DNA from: Anastatus disparis
Taxonomy: Eukaryota; Arthropoda; Insecta; Hymenoptera; Eupelmidae
Assembly: GCA_017163975.1 (NCBI GenBank)
Contig: JAFFSR010000264.1
Location: forward strand, 4,969,501 to 5,033,500
DNA length: 64,000 nucleotides
Direction of reading: 5' to 3'
Made by a program: the position numbers and the translations under genes. How positions within the stretch are numbered: the stretch's first letter is position 1; the number at the start of each line of letters is the position of its first letter. The notes under the pieces were generated by a model. That model saw only the letters and a list, made by a program, of their open reading frames with translations, searched no databases and had not been told where the DNA came from. This document shows positions 12,730 to 23,718 of the stretch, piece after piece.

Positions 12730-12975
12730 TCTAACTCTTTGTTCTTTTGAAGTTAATTCTAAATAATCAAATATGTAACTTCAAAAATTCTAACTCTTTA
12801 TTCTTTTGAAGTTAATTCTAAATAATCAAATTATATAACTTCAAAAATTCTAACTCTTTATTCTTTTGAAGTTAATTCTAAATAATCAAATTATGTAACT
12901 TCAAAAATTCTAACTCTTTATTCTTTTGAAGTTAATTCTAAATAATCAAATTGTGTAACTTCAAAAATTCTAAAT
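12730..12975. repeat. 60-bp tandem repeat, about four copies, in the Copia leader
   Basis: The unit (core TCTTTATTCTTTTGAAGTTA plus AATTCTAAATAATCAAA) repeats with an exact 60-bp period and few changes. It lies between gag and the primer binding site, in the untranslated leader of the element. Confidence 0.9.
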
Positions 12976-12979
12976 CTTT

Positions 12980-14686
12980 ATTTCACAAAATTCAGTCAAA
13001 ATTCTCAAAATTTATTTAAAAATCATTTTTTTTTTTTCTCATTATTTTTAAATATTCAAATATTCATACTCAATATTTATTTTAAAATACTCAAATATTG
13101 ATACTCATTATTTTTTATTTAATTATTTTTTTTTTTTTTTTTTTTTTTCTCAAAGTATTCAAGTATCAACTCTCAATTGCATATTATTCAAATAAATTAT
13201 CAAATTTGATTAATAATCAATTCTTATTTATGTAACAGACTTACATATCTCTGGATCGTTTTCCAATATCTCATTAACCTCTTTATAGAAAGATGTGTCA
13301 TTAATATAACAATCACTGTCACAATTGACAAGTGAATCATTTTTTTTTTTTTCTCATAACTTTGTGATTGTGCTTTATCGATTTCGGGATTTTGAAACAT
13401 ATTTTAATTAATATTCAAGAAATAAGTATTTCCTTTAATTTAATAATTCTTAAAATAATCTCTAATGAACCAGGTAATAATTCGATAAAAGAAAATGTTT
13501 CCTTTTTCTGAATCAAGAGAAAAGCACTGCAGTTTCTCTTAACTCAGAACGAAAAATCAAGCTTTCCCGCTATGACTAACGCGCATGTGCACACCATTCT
13601 CCAATATTTGATTTTAATCGATTGGATTTAGGTTGATCAAGCACACATACGGGACATACACAGTACTACTTTGATCTTTCTAGTCAATGATTCAACTACA
13701 CCGCACTGCAAGTTTTGTTTAGTCATTGACCCCGAAATTTCAGCTGAATTTTAGAAAATTTTAACTTGGTAAAATTTTTGCAGTAATCAGATTTTATTAT
13801 TTGTTATATTCAACAATAAAATTCAGCCTCTTTTTTTTTATGTTAAATATGACACATCTCAAATATAATAAATATGCAATTGAATTCTAAAAAACTTTTA
13901 TTTTTAATACTTTTAAGGCATATATGTGTAATAAGTATATATATATATGTATACAAATATAAATATATATACAAAATTAAATTTTAACAAATTTAATTTT
14001 ACTCTTAATTTTTTTCTTTTTTTTCAATTTTATCTTTTTTTTTTTTCAATTTTTGTTTTTCATATTTTTCATTATTATATTTTTTCTCTTCAACTCTAAG
14101 TAAGGAAAATAACACACTGCATTACCAATATTCGAAAGAAATTTGTAGTGCAGGTATATGAAGTGTTTTCCTTTACCTTTTTTTTTATGATACTTACGAC
14201 TCCGTAGGTCGACAGAGTTGAGATATGTGCAACATATGTGCGAGTACGGCCGTGGAAAGAAAGAGCTTGTCTATGTGTTATAGACGAAACAAATAGTTTC
14301 ACTTCTTCGATGCTCAATCTTTCATTCTAAATATTCTTTCACTCATTGTATTCTAAAATATTTTCAAATAATTTTTTTTTTTTTTTTCTTATCAACAACA
14401 ATGGCGATCTTTTTATTTATTTACTTATTTTTTTTTTTATTTTTTTTTTTTCCTCTTTAATAATTTTTTATTTTAATTGAATACATTCAATCAAATCTCT
14501 TAATAACGGCCGCACTTTTTTTTTTATAAGAAACCTCTCAAGATATTTTATTATTCTTTCAATTAATTAATAATCTTAATTTACTCACCTCTAAAATATA
14601 TGCCTTATAAGTATTTTGTAGTTTTTACTCTCAGTTTTTAAAACAGTTCAGATTGTGTACCTTCCACCCGTTATTTTGAAAAACTT
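12980..14686 (-). other. Copia untranslated leader
   Basis: About 1.7 kb of poly-T and poly-A rich DNA between the tandem repeat and the primer binding site. No coding frame recognised. This is long for a Copia leader and may contain an intron or captured DNA, which cannot be decided here. Confidence 0.6.
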
Positions 14687-14721
14687 GTGGCGCAATGGAA
14701 GCGTGCCCTGGGCCAATAACC
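14687..14721 (-). other. Extended primer binding site complementary to tRNA-iMet 5' half
   Basis: Next to the 5' LTR the minus strand reads GGTTATTGGCCCAG (14721-14708), the usual Copia site pairing with the anticodon stem-loop of initiator tRNA-Met. The complement continues as GTGGCGCAATGGAAGCGTGC at 14687-14706, matching the D-arm side of the same tRNA. About 35 nt of the tRNA 5' half are thus represented, with a 2-nt insertion and about two mismatches. Confidence 0.85.
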
Positions 14722-14977
14722 TGATGGATGTAGGTGGATGGAAGGTGGGTTATGAAATAACTATACACAAACACTGTTACTGTTACTCTTAATAATCAAT
14801 ATATTGTCAAGCAATAATTAACACTCAAAGTAGTCTTTGAATTCTAAAGTACTCTATGCAGTTTACTCAATAGAGGCTACAGAGAGAATGACCATAGGGC
14901 TTATGACGCCTATAACTCATAGTACCAGAAAAGGGACAAAAGGGTGGGGAGAGTAATAAGGCAAAGCAAACCTTACA
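14722..14977 (-). repeat. Copia 5' LTR
   Basis: 256 bp, same TG...CA ends as the other LTR, which it matches apart from one AC indel. It should contain the element's promoter. Confidence 0.93.
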
Positions 14978-14982
14978 GCAAA

Positions 14983-16315
14983 TAATTTTTTTTTTTTCAA
15001 TATAATTCATAAACAGATAATAAAGGTAATATAAGAAGTTAATAAAAAATTATTAGAAATGGAAAACTTTTAAAAATCTAATAAAAAGATCGCGAAATTT
15101 GCGAACTAAATGAGCAAACGATTGCCTTAGGTAATAATTGACTTTACTTCAATGTTGTACACAGTACTTTATTCTTAATACATCTAAGATCACAGTCATT
15201 TTATTATCTTAAAGATATGGGATCAATCAGAATAGGAGACTTTTTAATATATACATTGGTGTCGGAAGTCGTGATGGTAGTTTGACATGAAATATTTATA
15301 ATAAAAAAGTAATAATTCTTATGTACAAAATTATTCTTATTGTCTTTTTTCGATTTCTCTATGTATTATTGCTGAAATTTATAATCGTTAATCATTTTTA
15401 AAAAGAAGTTTTATTCATTAATATTATTAGAAAAAAAAACCATGACTACGATTTTTTTTCAGGCTTAAACTCAGGCCTGATACCTTAATATATGATCACA
15501 ACTTGCTTTAAAAATCATTGTTTCTCAAAAACATGAGACTTCAAAATTAATTTCCAACGTAGAATTTAAAAAAATTTATTATTGCGTAACTGATTGTCGT
15601 AATCGTTTGAAAAATGCAAATACAAACTTGATAATAGTCCTGATGAAAATATGTACAAAAAAAAAATTTTATTTAATGTTAAATAAAATTTTTTAGAAAT
15701 TACAAATTAAGTTGTACAGTATATCGAATCATATTATGACGAAGAGAGTATAAAGACATTCAAATTCATATTTCTTTCAACCTTACACAAAATTATAAAA
15801 AAAGTCGCATTCATTTGGTTTAGCACTCAATTTTCCCAAAATTTATATGCAATTTTGTTTCAGCCTCAAGATTTTTAGAAAATTAAATGAATCTTAATTG
15901 CATACAACTTTGTAATACAAAATTTTAGAACATTTTTATTAAAAAGAAAAAAAAGTTAACGTAAAAACTTTTCAATTTACAAAAAAAAAGTGTATTGCAA
16001 ATATTAATATCTTTAAAAGTTATAAAAGAATAAGAATTAAAATTAAAATCAACAGTAATTACAATAACGATTTTTCAAGCTCGTTTGATTTCTAAATTAT
16101 TATCTTTTCATAATTTTTTAACCAGTTTGTCCTTTTAGAAATTTTAATCGTACAATTTGACCTCAACTTTATTATTGTACGAACGAAAATTTTCTAAATT
16201 ATAAATAACAAATCTGCATGGAGATGACAGATAACAGCTCCATTGCTTTCTTCACATCAATAACGAATGTGAGCTAAAATATTGAGCTTTCTCATCGGTG
16301 ATCGATATTTCCCTG
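14983..16315. other. AT-rich intergenic stretch, nothing recognised
   Basis: No open frame or repeat ends of note. A short self-complementary stretch with AGGCTTAAACTCAGGCCT is at about 15460-15480. Confidence 0.5.
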
Positions 16316-16560
16316 GCAAAAAAGATTATATACTATTATATAATAACTAATAAAAATTGCTAATTAATAATAAAAATGAATAAAAATGATTTATAAGTAA
16401 TAAAAAATAATGAAAAGCGATGAAAGGTAATAAAAATTGATAGAATAGAGTAATAAATAATAAAATTGAATAAAAAGGGATAAAATTGATATGAATTAGG
16501 ACATTTTATTAGATTTTATCCCTTTTTATCCGATTATATCTAATATTATTACTAAATAAT
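16316..16560. repeat. TAATAAAAAT-type simple repeat region
   Basis: Degenerate repeats of roughly 10 bp (TAATAAAAATGA variants), preceded by CCCTGGCAAAAAAG at about 16311. That start looks like one end of a CCCTGG-type element; no matching right end found. Confidence 0.5.
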
Positions 16561-16569
16561 TTTTCAGTA

Positions 16570-17709
16570 CCCTGGTAGAAAGTTGAGCATATTTTCAGTA
16601 TATCATCCCGTATTTTATGGGCAGTCGCGATCATATGCTTTTAGATATCGCGATAAACCTTCATTACTCTTAACGAATTATCGCGATGGTATCGGGGGAA
16701 TATGGTTAATGTTGAATTATACTATATTCATAAACAGCATATTACAAAGTGCGAGTGAGCACGTATGTGGGAACACAGTTAGTGAGAAAGAGAAAGACTG
16801 TTCACTTCTTGTTTCCTTTTCAGTTCCTAAACGGACAATCATACACTAAAAAAATAGTGGGGAATCACGTCGTTGGTCGACGATTTCAATGCGACCATGC
16901 ACCGTCGAGGTTATTTAACTTCGTTCAACAGCGACATTTTAACGTGCTTTGCGTGATTTCACGTAAACTGAACACATGATTTTTAGATTAAATCAATTAG
17001 ATTTCGCGCTTCAACGATGTTAAATAACATCGATGGTGCATGGTCACATTGAAATCGTCGACCAACGAAGTGATTTCTCACTATTTTTTTTACAGTGTAT
17101 TCACTCACACTAAGTTTCCATATGCACTCACTCACTCGCACTTCGCACTCACTAATTTTACATGGATATTTTATTCATAATCATACTGTGTATGTTCGCA
17201 AATAAATAAGTTATAGAATAAAGAACAGAAAATTTTAACGCTATTACAATAACAGTATATGTATCTTTAATAATTTTAAAGCTAAGTTAAGTCAATCTAA
17301 CCTGCACATACAGTGATGAAGATAGATGTTTATAGAAGACGAAGCGTCGAGTGATGCGCGCGCAGCTGACATTCAGTATTCGCAACTATAGGATCTATTG
17401 TACGATTGTACAAACAAGCGCCATCGCGGGCAGCATGTATATATACAGATTCGCTTTCTATAAACGATTTTAATTGAAAATTATTTACAACTCATATGAA
17501 TTGTAATAATGAATATTATAATATTTATAATTTATTTCAAATCAGAAGAGAAAAATTTTAATTATTTTAGTGATTATATTTTATATCAACTCTGTAGTCT
17601 TTAATATATTATCGTGTATTTATCGGTCATTGATCGCGACTGCGTAGCGACGAGATATAGCCAACAGTTAGTTATCCGAGCATATCTTATCCTTAATTTT
17701 CTACCAGGG
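16570..17709. mobile_element. CCCTGGTAGAAA-type MITE with TA target duplication
   Basis: Starts CCCTGGTAGAAAGTTGAG and ends with the inverse of CCCTGGTAGAAAATTAAG. TA is on both sides (16568-16569 and 17710-17711). Short inner inverse matches (GCGATCATATG region, CGATCAATGACCG region) are seen near the ends. It carries another complete MITE (16844-17097) and no coding frame. Confidence 0.8.
16844..17097. mobile_element. CACTRTAAAAAAATAG-type MITE nested in the previous element
   Basis: The ends CACTAAAAAAATAGTG and CTATTTTTTTTACAGTG pair, with TA on both sides (16842-16843 and 17098-17099). Long inner arms pair GTCGTTGGTCGACGATTTCA with GAAATCGTCGACCAACGA. Related ends occur at 21933, 26694 and 42756. 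Confidence 0.85.
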
Positions 17710-17710
17710 T

Positions 17711-19312
17711 AATGGCGACCTTATTAACTCGAAAAGTGGACCGAAAGAAAGATATTTCTTATTATTTTAAAACATAAATTGAATAGATTTGAATTTTTTT
17801 TATTAAATGTTAATATTAGACTATTGTTGAGGTAAGAATAAAGCACAATATGCAACTCGGGAGTAAAGTTTAATTTCTTCCTCGGGAATTTACTCTCCTT
17901 GCTTCGCTTGCTCGGGTCGCAAATTTCCCCTCGGAAGAAATATAGGACTTTACTCCCTAGTTGCATAATGTACAGTCAACGGAAACATATTCTATGATAG
18001 TTCTTTTTCTGTGATTTTAAAATAACGTGATATTACTTGATGATTCCGTTTGTCCGCTCATTTTTATTGGTTAATTTTTAAATGTGGAAAAAAGAATTAT
18101 CATTGAATATGTTACCGTCGAGTGTACTTCCTATTGAAAAAAAACACGTATTTTTTACCCTTGTTTTTTACATGTAAAATATGCGTGTTTTTTCGTGTAT
18201 TTTTTTCACGTGTTTTTTTCTGATGTTTTTCATGTATTTTTTACAGCTCTTCGACAATCGAAGAGCTTCTACTGTCTGGCCTCATATATCTGCGTCTTCC
18301 AAATTTGTTTGGCATGACAAAACTTAGAAAAACGATACTTAATGACTTAAAGTCAAACCGACGTAATCGATCATATAGCGATTTGAAATCACTAGATGGC
18401 GTTTCTTTATGTTTTGTCATTCCTTAAACAAAATTCGAAGATGCATCAGATATATAAGGCCAAACACTCTCAGTTGGGTTGTTGAAGCTCTTTGATCTTC
18501 GAAGAGCTGCAATAAAAATACGTGAAAAAATACATGAAAAACACGTATTTTTTTCAATTGGGCTATTATTATTTTGATTTATAAAAATGGATTGACCTTT
18601 TAGATCTTCTACATAGTATACACGTAATTAATTAAAATCTATAAAACTATGTTTTATAAATTTAGTATTGAATGTTTGTACATTTTCAATTACAATGGGA
18701 TAATAAAAAATGATTATTTTTTTTTTATCTCTATCACTATCAACGATGCAAATATTTTTTATTATTCCTTTATATTCAGAATGTGTTTCAATAACTGAGT
18801 CATCAATTTTCACATTCTCTGAGTAAATTTTTGTTGTATATCTAATGCTGTTATGAACTAATTTCTGATTACTTAAGCATTAGTATTTATCACTAACATT
18901 TAATTTTAGTTCATATTTATTATTTATATATTTTCCTATTAGTATATTACTTTGAAAATTTTATGTTTTTAATATATTTTATATTTGAATAAAAACTAAT
19001 AAATAATAATTCTAAAAAAAAATTTTAAAATAATATATATTTAAAAATAGTATATTATGCAACCAGGGAGTAAAGTCCCATATTTCTCCCAAAGGAGTAA
19101 TTAAACTTTACTCCCGAGTTGCATATTGTGCTTTATTTTTACCTCAACAATGGTCTTATTAGTAATATTAAGATTTAATAAAAAAATTTTAATCTATTCA
19201 ATTTTATTAGTTTTAAAATTTACGGGAGAAATATCCATTTCTCCAGCAAAGTTTTAGAGGCTAGAAATATCTTTTTTTCGGCCCACTTTTCGAGTTAATA
19301 ACGTGGCCTATT
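17711..19312. repeat. Large foldback with 260-bp inverted arms
   Basis: The left arm 17711-17977 and right arm 19049-19312 are inverted copies (TTATTAACTCGAAAAGTGG and CAACTCGGGAGTAAAGTTTA in both). The left arm has an extra GC-richer piece of about 55 bp with CTTCGCTTGCTCGGGTCGC. The inner ends (TTGCATAATGTAC / TATATTATGCAACC) resemble those of repeats at 39360 and 53630. The open frames 17724-17966 and 18628-18813 are not convincing as genes. Confidence 0.65.
18130..18565. mobile_element. MITE-like inverted repeat inside the foldback
   Basis: Arms pair TTGAAAAAAAACACGTATTT with AAACACGTATTTTTTTCAA, and inner arms pair GCTCTTCGACAATCGAAGAG-type and ATATCTGCGTCTTCCAAATT-type sequence near 18245-18310 with 18420-18510. 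No clear target duplication seen. Confidence 0.6.
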
Positions 19313-19415
19313 TCTGTTGAGGTAGGAATAAAAATTATTTTATTACTTATTATTATATTTTATCCATTTTTTTTTATAAAAACTGATAAAAACTGAACTA
19401 TATTTTGATGATTTA

Positions 19416-20440
19416 GTTATTGCAGAAATGATAACATTAATAACAAAACATGGTGCTGATGTTAATGCGATAAATCATATGAATCAAACACCTTTACAAA
19501 TTGCTATTTCAGTACTGAGTGCTCAAGTTTTTAATGTTCTGATTCAACACAATGCAGATATAAACAGTATAAAATTTGATTATCAGGATAATAATTACTT
19601 TTATATCCAAACATTATATCTTGTTTTGAAGCTACAGAAAACTTATTATAGATAATTAATATATTAGAAAGTAAAGACTATAATTTTAGTAATTTAGACA
19701 ATTCAGCAGTCTTAAAATTTTTTATTAATGATAGTCATTATTGTAACTATACAAGTACTGATGATAAGAATTGAAAAATTGAAAAATCATTTTGAATTTG
19801 GTACTGATATAATAAATATAATTAAAAAATGATTGGTTGCTTATCGTTATTTGAAAATATTAGAATACATAAAGATTAACCGTTTTAATGAAGCTATTAA
19901 AAAATGTATGGGTAGTTTAAGCATCGAACTAGAGAAAGTTATTAATTGGTTATTTGATGAGGATGGAAATGAACATGACCATTATTCGTGTCAATTACAA
20001 AATGAATATGATAAAATGCAAGACATAAAATTTAATTATAACATGTCATTAAAAGAAATTTTTAAAATTTATTCAAATATAACGATAAATTTTATTTGTG
20101 CTTTATTAATACTAATTAGAGAGAAATTTTACAATCAGATGAATTTTGTTCAAATTATCTTAACTTTGGTGATGCAATAAAAGGATATTTTACTAAAAGT
20201 TTAGTAAAAAGATATTTTGTTAAGAGTGCAAGTGATTATATAAGAATGTTAATAAATATTTATTTATCAGATTATTGTTGTGAAAGAATATCTCATTACT
20301 TAAGCAATGAAGATTTGTGGAATTTATGTTTATCAGCTACTTCAAGAATGAGATTATTTAGTAAATTGTATTTGAATTACATATTTATCTTGTATAAAAA
20401 CGTTATAGTTACAGCATATGAAAATATTATTTTTTTCTAA
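19416..20440 (+). pseudogene. Ankyrin-PRANC pseudogene, copy 1
   Basis: Closely matches the 3' two-thirds of the main ankyrin-PRANC locus (51110-52860) but without its TA-type MITE. The open piece 19428-19655 has ankyrin sequence (HGADVNAINHMNQTPLQIAI). It then shifts frame, and pieces at 19833-20180 and 20246-20440 give the linker and the F-box-like PRANC end (LSDYCCERISHYLSNEDLW). At least two frame changes and stops are present, and no 5' part with ankyrin repeats is seen. It preserves the empty site of the MITE at 51524, and one extra base at the spot where the main locus has a 1-nt lesion. Confidence 0.85.
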
Positions 20441-20668
20441 AGCCATAAAATAATGATTAATTTTATGAAGAGGAAGTTCACGTCTAATTTTTAATGCTTT
20501 ATATAGCTTTTGAAAAAAATAATATTTTTATATGTTGCAACTACTAATTCGTAAGGTTTTAAACTCAGCTTTCATTAAAAAAAGTTTTAAACTTCTAGCT
20601 ATTAATGCTGAAGAATTCTAAGTGTTTGAAAATCTACTTTTATAATGATTTTCTTTGATTGCCTTTAA

Positions 20669-20873
20669 GGCGACTTCGGATTTTAGGTTAGGTTTTATTT
20701 TTGAGTTTACAAATTACTCTTTCAATATGTAAAATTTTTCAAATTTTTTAATTTTCCACCATTCTACGGATTATAATAAATGGTGGAAAATTAAAAAATT
20801 CAAAAAATTTTAGAAATTGACAGAGTAATTTGTAAACTACAAAATGAAATCGAACCGAACTTCCGTAGTCGCC
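20669..20873. mobile_element. TTAA-flanked MITE, GGCGACTTCGG ends
   Basis: TTAA at 20665-20668 and 20874-20877. Arms pair GGCGACTTCGGATTTTAGGT with the inverse of GGCGACTACGGAAGTTCGGT, and inner TTTACAAATTACTCT is exact in both. Almost the whole element is a hairpin. Confidence 0.8.
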
Positions 20874-20877
20874 TTAA

Positions 20878-21409
20878 GAGGCGGTCGGGTCTATTCGCCG
20901 CTACATATAGGGTGGCGCTGCGGTCAGGTGAGAGAAATCTATTAAATATTTTTTATACAGCTATTTACAATTTTCTGAGACGACAATATACTTTTAATGT
21001 TGTCATTTCCTCTAGCCATCTATATGTAGAATAATTATTAATACTTATCTTGTTTGAAAAGTCTGAAATATTGTTATAAAGCGAAAAATGCGATGCAACG
21101 TAGGACCGATGTAAACATGCGGGCACCTTCCCTTAGTGCGACAGAGAGAGCAATACTAAAGAATGATGTATGCTAATGTTTACGTCGGCTCTACCTCGCG
21201 CCGCATTTTTCGCTTTATAACAATATTTTAGACTTTTCAAACAAAATTAATATTAATAATTATTCTACATATATATGGCTAGAGGAAATGACAAGATTAA
21301 AAGTATATTATTGTTTCAGTAAATTTTAAATTGCTATATAAAAAATATTTTATATTTTTCTCTCACCTGACCGCAGCGCCACCAAGCGGCAAATGGTTCC
21401 GACCGCCTC
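20878..21409. mobile_element. TTAA-flanked MITE, GAGGCGGTCGG ends
   Basis: TTAA at 20874-20877 (shared with the preceding MITE) and 21410-21413. Arms pair GAGGCGGTCGG with CCGACCGCCTC and continue through GGTGGCGCTGCGGTCAGGTG. Inner arms with TCGCTTTATAACAATATT also pair. Same end family as the MITE at 50537-50965. Confidence 0.85.
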
Positions 21410-21529
21410 TTAACTAGAAAAATATTGAGCGTTAGAGTCTAGTAACTTGGCTTTTTTTGTGTTTTTATATCCAAAATCATATCCCAAAATTTGAGCAAAA
21501 TCTGCGTTACTCTGACACTCTCCTTGTTA

Positions 21530-22300
21530 GTATTTTGGATAGTTTAGCAATTATAAAATTTTTCGTTTAACAATGATTGTTACTATGCAAGTTCTTATGA
21601 TAAAATGCTTCATACAATCTGAAAAATCTTTTTGAATTTGATACCGATTTTCATGTAATAAATATAATTCAACAATGTAATTCTTTAAAAAATAATGGTC
21701 GTTCAATTAGATTTATTGCTCATCAACGGATAAAAATATTAAAATATATCAAAAACATATTAATAGTTCAAAAATTCAACTAGAACAATTAGCTTGATCA
21801 ATATTTTTTGATAAGGATAAATTGAAAGAAGAAGATGAAGATAAAGATGAAGATAAATTGCAATTAAAGAAAAAATACATTAGAATGCAAGATACAAAAT
21901 TAAATAATAACATGCAATTAAAAGAAATTTTACACAAAAATTTGTTGTCATACCCAAAGTTATTAGTTGATATAATAAAATATTTGATTGTATCAATAAA
22001 ATATTTTGTTCCTACAACCAAAGTAAATTGTCATTTATAAGATATACGTAATTTCTTATTGATATAGTAACTAAAGTTTTGATGACCGTAACCAATTCTA
22101 CTCAACTACTTTGGTTGTGCTAACCAAATTTTTTTGTTGCTACAAGTAAGAATTTGGATTTCCCAACAATAGTGTTTTTTTCGTGTAAGAATTTATTCAA
22201 ATAACGATAAATTTTATTTGCGCTTTATAAACACTAATTATAAAGAAATTTTACGATCAGATGAATTCTGTTCAAATAATTGTTCATGTGGTAGTACAAT
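21530..22300 (+). pseudogene. Ankyrin-PRANC pseudogene fragment, copy 2
   Basis: Matches the middle of the ankyrin-PRANC family (region after the ankyrin repeats up to the start of the PRANC end): TTGGATAGTTTAGCAATTAT and later ATGCAAGATACAAAATTAAA. It has several stops and is split by a MITE at 21933-22185; the match resumes at 22188 with ATTTATTCAAATAACG and fades near 22300. No complete F-box-like end. A tandem neighbour of copy 1, now separated by transposons. Confidence 0.75.
21933..22185. mobile_element. CAC(A/G)AAAAA-type MITE inside ankyrin fragment
   Basis: Ends CACAAAAATTTG and TTTTTTTCGTG pair, with TA outside both (21931-21932, 22186-22187). The flanks match contiguous sequence in the paralogues, which supports the insertion. 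Confidence 0.65.
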
Positions 22301-22309
22301 AGAGTGTAG

Positions 22310-22640
22310 TTCAATGAACCGAAAGGCCAAATTGCCGAAAACCAAAAACCAGAAAACCTTTATGCCGATAATCCAGAATACAGAAAACTAAAATACCGAA
22401 AGACCAAGATCCCGAAAACCATGGCAACGAAAACCAAGATATCGAAAATCAAAACCCAGAAAACTAAATTGACGAAAACCAAAAACCTGAAAACCAATTT
22501 TCCGAAAAGTCGAAATTCCGAAAACCAGTTTCCTGAAAGCCAATATCTCGAAAACCATTTTGACGAAAAAGCTAAAATCCCGAAAACCATTTTTACGAAG
22601 AGGCTAAAATCCCGAAAGTATTTAAATCGATTATTTGAAT
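22310..22640. repeat. Degenerate CCGAAAACCA minisatellite
   Basis: About twenty imperfect units of 13-18 bp with core CCGAAAACCA or GAAAACCAAA. The open frames on both strands here are a by-product of the repeat. Confidence 0.75.
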
Positions 22641-22769
22641 CGTATTTTCACAGAAAATTTAATTTATAAGTTATTGAAGGTGTCAGCATAACATAAATTC
22701 AATAATTTCTATGTTAAAAGTATCAAAATATAACGATTTCTGCAAACTCATACAAAAAATACATAGAAC

Positions 22770-22960
22770 TACTCAATTATCGATAAAAATATAGATATTG
22801 TATCGATATCGTATTGATTTCAATACGATACCGATATAATACTCATCCTAACAATAACAATACGATAACTATAATTTGAGAATTTTACGATATTATTGTA
22901 TTGACAATATTTTTGCCCCAATATTTCGATAATATCGAAAATATTGATATCGAATAAAAC
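22770..22960. repeat. ATCGAT/ATCGAAAAT-rich patch
   Basis: Many overlapping TATCGATA-like words (for example ATTGTATCGATATCG) in AT-rich DNA. Could be a simple repeat or a binding-site cluster. Confidence 0.4.
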
Positions 22961-23046
22961 AAATTGATATTGTGCAGTGAATTTTAAAACGTGTGAGTGA
23001 ATATAGGCAGTAATTATTGAAGTTATGTTTCTTTTGTGTAAAACTT

Positions 23047-23659
23047 GGGTGGGGTTCGACTTTTAGAAAGACTGATATTTTTTTGGGCTTAACGTATAAT
23101 CTTAAAATGTGGCATGATGCTTTTCATAACATTCATTTAAATTGTATAGAAACCCTAACTGAAAAAAATGACATGAGATCTCACGTGAGATCGGGTGTCG
23201 ATAAAAATATATTTTTTTGTCACATGAGATCTCATGTCATTTTTTTCAGTAGGGAATTCAGTTTTCAATTCATGGCTGCAATTGAAATGCATTTCTTCGA
23301 ATAAATTGTAGTTGACATTTAGAATTGTAACAAGTATACAGAACACCATATTATGATGAGATATTTCGAAATTTCTAATAGTTTTCAAAACTATATTCTT
23401 GTATATTCTTTAGTACTTGTCAAAAGATTTTATTAGAAATTCTGGAATATTTTATAATTATATGGTGCCCTATATACGTGTTACAATTCTAAATATCAAT
23501 TACAATTTATTCGAATAGATGCATTTTGATTGCAGACATGAATATTAAACGGAATTTCTATATAATTTAAATGAATATTATGAAAATCATCATTCTAAAT
23601 TTTAAGATTTTACGTTAAACCCAAAGAATAACGATTTTTCGAAAAATCGAACCCCACCC
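23047..23659. mobile_element. hAT-like MITE, second copy, with a nested MITE
   Basis: Same ends as the element at 1266-1781 (GGGTGGGGTTCGA...TCGAACCCCACCC) and the same arms (AATTCATGGCTGCAAT). I do not see a clean 8-bp target duplication, so this copy is older. A 102-bp MITE sits in its left arm (23153-23254). Confidence 0.8.
23153..23254. mobile_element. 102-bp MITE, CCCTAACTGAAAAAAATGAC ends
   Basis: Left end CCCTAACTGAAAAAAATGAC and right end GTCATTTTTTTCAGTAGGG pair, and inner ATGAGATCTCA repeats pair too. Comparison with the copy at 1266-1781 gives the empty site; AA is probably the duplicated target. Confidence 0.75.
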
Positions 23660-23718
23660 AAATATCACTTGGTACTTTTGATAAAATTAGGTATACATGA
23701 CTGTAATTTTTCCATTAT

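Larger units (their letters stand above)
6952..14977 (-). mobile_element. Full-length Copia-type LTR retrotransposon, coding on minus strand
   Basis: The element is 8026 bp with LTRs at 6952-7205 and 14722-14977, flanked by the duplicated 5-mer GCAAA (6947-6951 and 14978-14982). It is read from right to left: primer binding site 14708-14721, long leader, gag, protease, integrase, reverse transcriptase, RNase H, polypurine tract 7206-7220. Integrase before RT places it in Ty1/Copia. The LTRs differ by one 2-bp indel only, which means a recent insertion, yet gag-pol carries several stops and frameshifts. It was therefore probably moved in trans or suffers from assembly indels. Confidence 0.95.
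20500..21526. mobile_element. Relic of a PIF/Harbinger-like MITE (same family as 34549 and 46486)
   Basis: Sequence such as CTAGCTATTAATGCT, GATTTTCTTTGATTGCCT and ATATTGAGCG matches the right arm of the element at 34549-35212. The right end reads CTCTCCTTG followed by TTAG. The left end is missing or decayed. Two TTAA-type MITEs split it (20669-20873 and 20878-21409). Confidence 0.7.

Noticed and set aside
12730..12975. CRISPR-like 60-bp repeats
   Set aside because: No spacers; the whole 60-bp unit is repeated.
14687..14721. A tRNA-iMet gene fragment
   Set aside because: Only the 5' half matches and it lies exactly at the Copia primer site, so it is a primer binding site, not a tRNA gene.
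16583..16979. Two overlapping plus-strand frames of 88 and 76 codons
   Set aside because: They span the boundary of two nested MITEs and have no motif.
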